Of a DNA stretch of 10,277 nt, positions 6,653 through 10,277 are shown piece by piece; position 1 is the stretch's first letter, and every line of letters starts with the position of its first letter. Location of the stretch: NCBI GenBank assembly GCA_900550925.1, contig URTU01000071.1:1-10277 (forward strand), in the 5' to 3' direction. Below the pieces are notes generated by a model. It worked only from the letters and a program-made list of their open reading frames with translations. It was not told where the DNA came from and searched no databases. The position numbers and the translations under genes are program-made. The DNA comes from an uncultured Alistipes sp. Lineage in GTDB: Bacteria > Bacteroidota > Bacteroidia > Bacteroidales > Rikenellaceae.

Positions 6653-6699
6653 AATACGAAACCGGATGCCTGTCTGGGCATCCGGTTTCGTATTGTTTT
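6653..6699. terminator. Perfect 18-bp hairpin between convergent genes
   Basis: AATACGAAACCGGATGCC (6653-6670) pairs without mismatch with 6677-6694 around the 6-nt loop TGTCTG, followed on the + strand by GTTTT. It terminates the lipoprotein gene. It also lies about 50 nt beyond the stop of the minus-strand epimerase gene and may stop that transcript too, although no T-run follows on that strand. Confidence 0.9.
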
Positions 6700-6745
6700 G
6701 ACGGCAGGGTAACGGTAGTGTATCGGCAAGGCTGGAGGCTGCGGC

Positions 6746-7750
6746 CTATTCGGCATGGAGCCAGCTTGTCATCGACCACTTCCCGGCCGGCGGAATGAAT
6801 GAGAAGCCGGTCAGCGAATCGGGCAGATTGCGCATGTTCGGGGCGTTGGTAGCCCACGACATCGGTTCCGGACATATCCAGGGCACCTCACCGCCGTTGT
6901 TCCAGAGCGTCCAGTATCTGGCCCGGTCATCGACACGGTAAAAGACCCGGTGGCCGTTCACGATGTTTCGGATGATGGCCCCGCGATACTCCTTGCCGTC
7001 GATCTCGATCGGTTTCATCGTAAAGGCTGCGCTGATGGCGCCGTGACCCGTAGGAATGATTCCCTGCTGGTCGGCCAGATGTTCGAATGCGCCGCTCAAG
7101 GCGATACGTTGCTCGCCGGGCAGATATTTCTCCGTGAGCAGCCACTGTTCGCCGGCCGAGAGCGTCAACCGGTAATCATCACCCGTGCCGCCCGGCATGA
7201 ATGGTACATTGAGCGGGGTATGGTATCCGACTCCGATCGGCATGTCCCGGTCGCTGCGGTTGAAGAATACGACGCTGTGCTCGAGTCCCCTGTTGCTCAG
7301 CCGGAAGATCATCTTGCACTTGAACTCGTGCGGGAAGTCGCGGAATATCACATCGTTTGCTGCATTCGAGTAGAATCGGGCCTCGATGAGCACCTCATCG
7401 TCGGTCTCGATGGCCTTCGACACCATGAAGGGCTGCGACTTGATCACTCCGTGATGGTATGCACCTTCAGTGGGGATTGTGACCGGAAAACGGTACTCGC
7501 GGCCTTCGAATTCGAAGCGGGCACCGGCAATACGGTTTGGCGGCAGCAGCAGCGGAAGTCCGTAGACATGCGGCCGGATTTTGAAGTTTTCGACCTCTTC
7601 AGGTTTTGGGGTACGCAGGATCTCGATCCCGAGACGTACGTTGGCCAACCTGACGAGATTGGCTCCGACCCCGGGAATGAGCAATGCGGTGTAGTCTCCT
7701 TTCGAGAACTCCACCGCATGCATTCCGTTCCATTCGATACTTCGTATCAT
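6746..7750 (-). CDS. Aldose 1-epimerase family protein (mutarotase)
   Basis: A 334-residue beta-sandwich enzyme of the galactose mutarotase family, which interconverts alpha and beta anomers of sugars. Family landmarks: NRIAGARFEFEGREY (72-86, the NRI-x-x-G-x-F segment), YHHG (98-101) with a candidate catalytic His, GVGYH (173-177) with the second His, and PEP (294-296) with Glu295 as the likely general base. The length is near the family norm of about 340. No signal peptide is seen, so it is probably cytoplasmic. The ATG at 7750 lies 12 nt downstream of the trxA stop, indicating cotranscription as the last gene of a dnaE-trxA unit. The sugar specificity is unclear, as family members act on various hexoses or sugar phosphates, so no gene symbol is given. 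The context with replication and redox genes offers no clue to its substrate. Confidence 0.9.
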   Translation of the reverse strand: MIRSIEWNGMHAVEFSKGDYTALLIPGVGANLVRLANVRLGIEILRTPKPEEVENFKIRPHVYGLPLLLPPNRIAGARFEFEGREYRFPVTIPTEGAYHHGVIKSQPFMVSKAIETDDEVLIEARFYSNAANDVIFRDFPHEFKCKMIFRLSNRGLEHSVVFFNRSDRDMPIGVGYHTPLNVPFMPGGTGDDYRLTLSAGEQWLLTEKYLPGEQRIALSGAFEHLADQQGIIPTGHGAISAAFTMKPIEIDGKEYRGAIIRNIVNGHRVFYRVDDRARYWTLWNNGGEVPWICPEPMSWATNAPNMRNLPDSLTGFSFIPPAGKWSMTSWLHAE

Positions 7751-7762
7751 GGACGCCGGCTA

Positions 7763-8077
7763 TTAAAGCATCTTTTCGATCTTCTCGGCAAGAACCTCTT
7801 TCGAGGTGACGCCGACATGCTTGTCGACGATCATGCCGTTCTTGATGAAAATCAGGGTAGGGATGTTGCGGATTCCGAATTTGGCAACAGCCTCTTCGCA
7901 CTCCTCGACATTGCATTTTGCCACTACTACGCGGCCTTCGTACTCTTTTGCGAGCTCCTCGACTACGGGACCGATCATTCGGCACGGTCCGCACCATTCG
8001 GCCCAGAAATCTATTACGACGGGTTGTTTCGATTCGAGAATCTGTTTCAGGTTCTCTTTTGTTACTGCTAATGCCAT
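7763..8077 (-). CDS. trxA: Thioredoxin
   Basis: A 104-residue cytoplasmic thioredoxin that reduces disulfides and supplies electrons to enzymes such as ribonucleotide reductase. The active site WAEWCGPC has redox Cys29 and Cys32, the buried acid is Asp23, and the cis-proline is Pro73 (NIPT). There is no signal peptide, and the length matches E. coli TrxA (about 108). Two extra cysteines, Cys55 and Cys60, sit in the stretch KCNVEECEE after the third strand, where many thioredoxins carry no Cys. The start ATG (8075-8077) follows the dnaE stop by 23 nt with an A-rich spacer and no Shine-Dalgarno sequence. No convincing internal promoter was found, so expression probably depends on dnaE transcription. 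Confidence 0.97.
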   Translation of the reverse strand: MALAVTKENLKQILESKQPVVIDFWAEWCGPCRMIGPVVEELAKEYEGRVVVAKCNVEECEEAVAKFGIRNIPTLIFIKNGMIVDKHVGVTSKEVLAEKIEKML

Positions 8078-8100
8078 AGCTAATACTTTGTTTTACAGGT

Positions 8101-10277
8101 TTAACTTATCAGGTAATTCAAATCATTGTCTTCGCAGAATGTGATCAGGTTTTTGGGCATGATCTTCAACGTCTTCGAGTGGAAGGCGAGGGAGACGTCG
8201 TTATGTTCGTCGACAACCTTGACCCGCAGGCGGGCATTTCCCTTTGCTGAGCGGGCCTGCTCCGAAAACCGGGTGACCAGTTCGTCGGTCAGGGCGTAGA
8301 GCGGTATCGAGATCTGGATCTCCTTGATGTTGTCGAGCACCTCGCCCAACTGCATCATCGACGTGATGACGAGTTCCATCTCCACACGCCCACGAGCCGT
8401 ATTCTCCTTGGACTGGAAACGACGGGGCTGGATCTTGGCCTTGACCAGAAGCATGTAGTCTTCGAACATATACTTGCGCATATTCTCATAATCCTTGCCA
8501 TAGAGCGAGAATTCGTGCGAAGCGGAGTAGTCTTCCAGTTCGAAACGGCCGTACGGACGTCCGTTCTGTGATATGAGATGTTTGGCGCTCACGACCATGC
8601 CGACGAATGTTACTTCGCGGGGCTGGCTTGCCGCAACGTTTGACAGGTCGCTCAGTTTGGCCGTGCACATCTTGTCGATGATGAACGAATAGTCGTCCAG
8701 CGGGTGCGACGAGAGGTAGACACCGACCACTTCGCGCTCTTTCTTGAGCATTTCGATCTTCGACCCCTCCTGACAGATCGGAACCTGCGGACGGGCTATT
8801 TCGATCTTCAGTCCGCCGTCGCCGAAGAGACTCTGCTGTGAACTCTGGCGATCCATCTGGAACTTGACGCCGTAACGGACCAGCTGTTCGAGCATTGTGA
8901 CGTTGTTGTGGTCGCGTAGGTCGGAAGCGGTGAGTTTCGAGCGGTGGAAGTCGATCAGCGAGTCGAAGGCTCCGGCCAATGCCATGTTTTCGATGCTCTT
9001 GGAGTTGACGTACGAGAAGTCGACCCGCTCCATGAAGTCGTATATGTCCTTGAACCGGCCGTTTTTCCTGCGCTCCTCGACGATGCTGTCCACAGCCGCC
9101 TTGCCGACGCCCTTGATCGCTGCGAGCCCGAACCGGACATTGCCCTGCTTGTCGGCCGAAAAACGGCTGTAACTCTCATTGACATCCGGACCCAGAACGT
9201 TGATGCCCATTCGTTTGCATTCGCTCATGTAGAGCGTTATCTGGTCGATGTTCGAGAAGTTTCGGCTGAGCACTGCGGCCATGTATTCCGACGGATAGTT
9301 GGCCTTGAGGTAGGCCGTTTGGAACGCTACCCACGAGTAGCACGTCGCATGCGACTTGTTGAATGCATACGAAGCGAACTTCTCCCAGTCCATCCAGATC
9401 TTTTCCAGCACCTTCGGGTTGTAACCGTTCTGGCGGCCGCCCGAGATGAATTTGGGCTTCAGATGGTCCAGCTTGTCCTTCTGCTTCTTTCCCATCGCCT
9501 TGCGCAGCGTGTCGCTCTCGCCGCGGGTGAAGCCCGCCAGCAGTCGCGACAAGAGCATCACCTGCTCTTGGTAGACCGTAATGCCGTAGGTATCCTTCAG
9601 GTACTTCTCCATGATCGGGATATCGTAGACGATCGGTTCGTCGCCGTGTTTGCGGGCGATGAACTGTGGTATGTAATCCATCGGTCCGGGCCGGTAGAGG
9701 GCATTCATCGCTATCAGGTCCTCGAAGGTCGAGGGTTGCAGTTCGCGCAGGTATTTCTGCATGCCGGCCGACTCGAACTGGAATGTCGCTACCGTACGGC
9801 CGTCGCAGAAGAGCTTGTAGGTGGCCTTGTCGTTGATGATCCCGAAATCGTCGATATCGACCTTCACCCCGCGTGTCTGCCAGATGTTCTCGACAGCCTC
9901 CTTGATGATCGACAGGGTCTTCAGACCGAGGAAGTCCATCTTGATGAGCCCTGTATCCTCGATCACCGAACCTTCGTACTGCGTGACGAGCATCTTTTCG
10001 CCGGTCTCCTTGTCGTCGGCCGTCGATACCGGAACCCAGTCGGTAATGTCGTCGCGGCAGATGATCGTACCGCACGCGTGCACACCCATATTGCGGACAT
10101 TACCTTCGAGCATCTGCGCAAAGGCTATGGTATCGTGCAGAATGGGATCAGGCGAGTTTGAGGCCTCTTTCAGTTCCGGCACGAGCTCTATGGCCTGGGC
10201 GAGGTTCTTGACCCGTTTGCCGTCGGGGGTCTTGTCCGGGACCAGGTTGCACAGTCGGTTCGATTCGGCCAGCGGCA
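8101..10277 (-). CDS. dnaE: DnaE, DNA polymerase III alpha subunit (5' partial)
   Basis: The catalytic subunit of the replicative polymerase. The frame stays open to the right edge of the window, so the PHP domain and the first two catalytic aspartates lie outside; the GTG at 10182 is internal (preceded in frame by PLAESNRLCNLVPDK). About 724 C-terminal residues are visible. In this numbering: GVHACG (64-69); the third palm aspartate in IKMDFLGL (Asp114); the fingers NALYRPGPM (191-199), GESDTLRKAMGKK (252-264) and AFNKSHATCYSW (304-315); a tandem helix-hairpin-helix (AAIKGVGKAA, 385-394); the clamp-binding motif QQSLFG (480-485, encoded at 8838-8821); and an OB fold (about 554-621). The C-terminus matches the E. 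coli DnaE type, not PolC. The TAA at 8103-8101 is followed by trxA after 23 nt. Confidence 0.97.
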   Translation of the reverse strand, partial: PLAESNRLCNLVPDKTPDGKRVKNLAQAIELVPELKEASNSPDPILHDTIAFAQMLEGNVRNMGVHACGTIICRDDITDWVPVSTADDKETGEKMLVTQYEGSVIEDTGLIKMDFLGLKTLSIIKEAVENIWQTRGVKVDIDDFGIINDKATYKLFCDGRTVATFQFESAGMQKYLRELQPSTFEDLIAMNALYRPGPMDYIPQFIARKHGDEPIVYDIPIMEKYLKDTYGITVYQEQVMLLSRLLAGFTRGESDTLRKAMGKKQKDKLDHLKPKFISGGRQNGYNPKVLEKIWMDWEKFASYAFNKSHATCYSWVAFQTAYLKANYPSEYMAAVLSRNFSNIDQITLYMSECKRMGINVLGPDVNESYSRFSADKQGNVRFGLAAIKGVGKAAVDSIVEERRKNGRFKDIYDFMERVDFSYVNSKSIENMALAGAFDSLIDFHRSKLTASDLRDHNNVTMLEQLVRYGVKFQMDRQSSQQSLFGDGGLKIEIARPQVPICQEGSKIEMLKKEREVVGVYLSSHPLDDYSFIIDKMCTAKLSDLSNVAASQPREVTFVGMVVSAKHLISQNGRPYGRFELEDYSASHEFSLYGKDYENMRKYMFEDYMLLVKAKIQPRRFQSKENTARGRVEMELVITSMMQLGEVLDNIKEIQISIPLYALTDELVTRFSEQARSAKGNARLRVKVVDEHNDVSLAFHSKTLKIMPKNLITFCEDNDLNYLIS

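Noticed and set aside
6950..8071. Open + strand frame (373 codons) opposite the epimerase and trxA
   Set aside because: Shadow of two clear minus-strand genes; it crosses their boundary, and its translation resembles no family.
8944..10161. Open + strand frame (405 codons) opposite dnaE
   Set aside because: Shadow of dnaE coding bias; no motifs.
10182..10182. GTG at 10182 as the dnaE start
   Set aside because: The upstream frame stays open to the window edge and reads as typical DnaE sequence; the conserved PHP domain and first catalytic aspartates must lie further upstream.
1..10277. Mobile element, CRISPR array, tRNA/rRNA, toxin-antitoxin or defence system
   Set aside because: No transposase, integrase, spaced repeat array, cloverleaf or matching gene pair was seen; gaps between genes are short and explained by promoters, terminators and leaders.

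Overview
This window looks like ordinary core-genome DNA from a member of the Bacteroidota, most likely an Alistipes-like gut bacterium (Rikenellaceae). The supporting signs are a textbook Bacteroidota promoter (TTG, 19 nt, TATATTTG) in front of guaB, A-rich leaders with no Shine-Dalgarno sequence before the start codons, a Bacteroidota-style HtpG of 688 residues with an enlarged C-terminal domain, a PepSY-like repeat lipoprotein, and a dnaE-trxA pairing that I recall from other Bacteroidota. The genus is an inference from overall character and moderate-to-high GC; no marker gene proves it.

Left part, + strand. The window opens inside ribF (FAD synthetase domain intact, riboflavin kinase domain shrunken and lacking its PTAN motif). 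A 274-bp spacer with short GC-rich repeats follows, ending in a strong promoter. Next come guaB (IMP dehydrogenase) and, 16 nt later, a YbgC-like hotdog thioesterase. A hairpin terminator closes this two-gene unit. A 304-bp gap holds that terminator, an exact 14-bp tandem duplication, and the leader of htpG with mutually exclusive stem-loops and a long A-rich stretch. htpG (Hsp90) follows and ends at a strong terminator.

Middle. A monocistronic + strand gene encodes a 411-residue lipoprotein made of three tandem PepSY-like domains. A perfect 18-bp hairpin sits between this gene and the convergent minus-strand block.

Right part, - strand. Transcription runs leftward from the window's right edge: dnaE (replicative DNA polymerase III alpha, N-terminus missing), 23 nt, trxA (thioredoxin), 12 nt, then an aldose 1-epimerase family gene. 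The tight spacing suggests one operon.

The genes are housekeeping functions: flavin cofactor synthesis, GMP synthesis, acyl-CoA hydrolysis, protein folding, replication, thiol redox and sugar mutarotation. I found no mobile element, CRISPR array, tRNA, rRNA or defence system. The points most worth a second look are the apparently kinase-less RibF, the possible RNA switch in the htpG leader, the HtpG C-terminal insertion and the triple-repeat lipoprotein.
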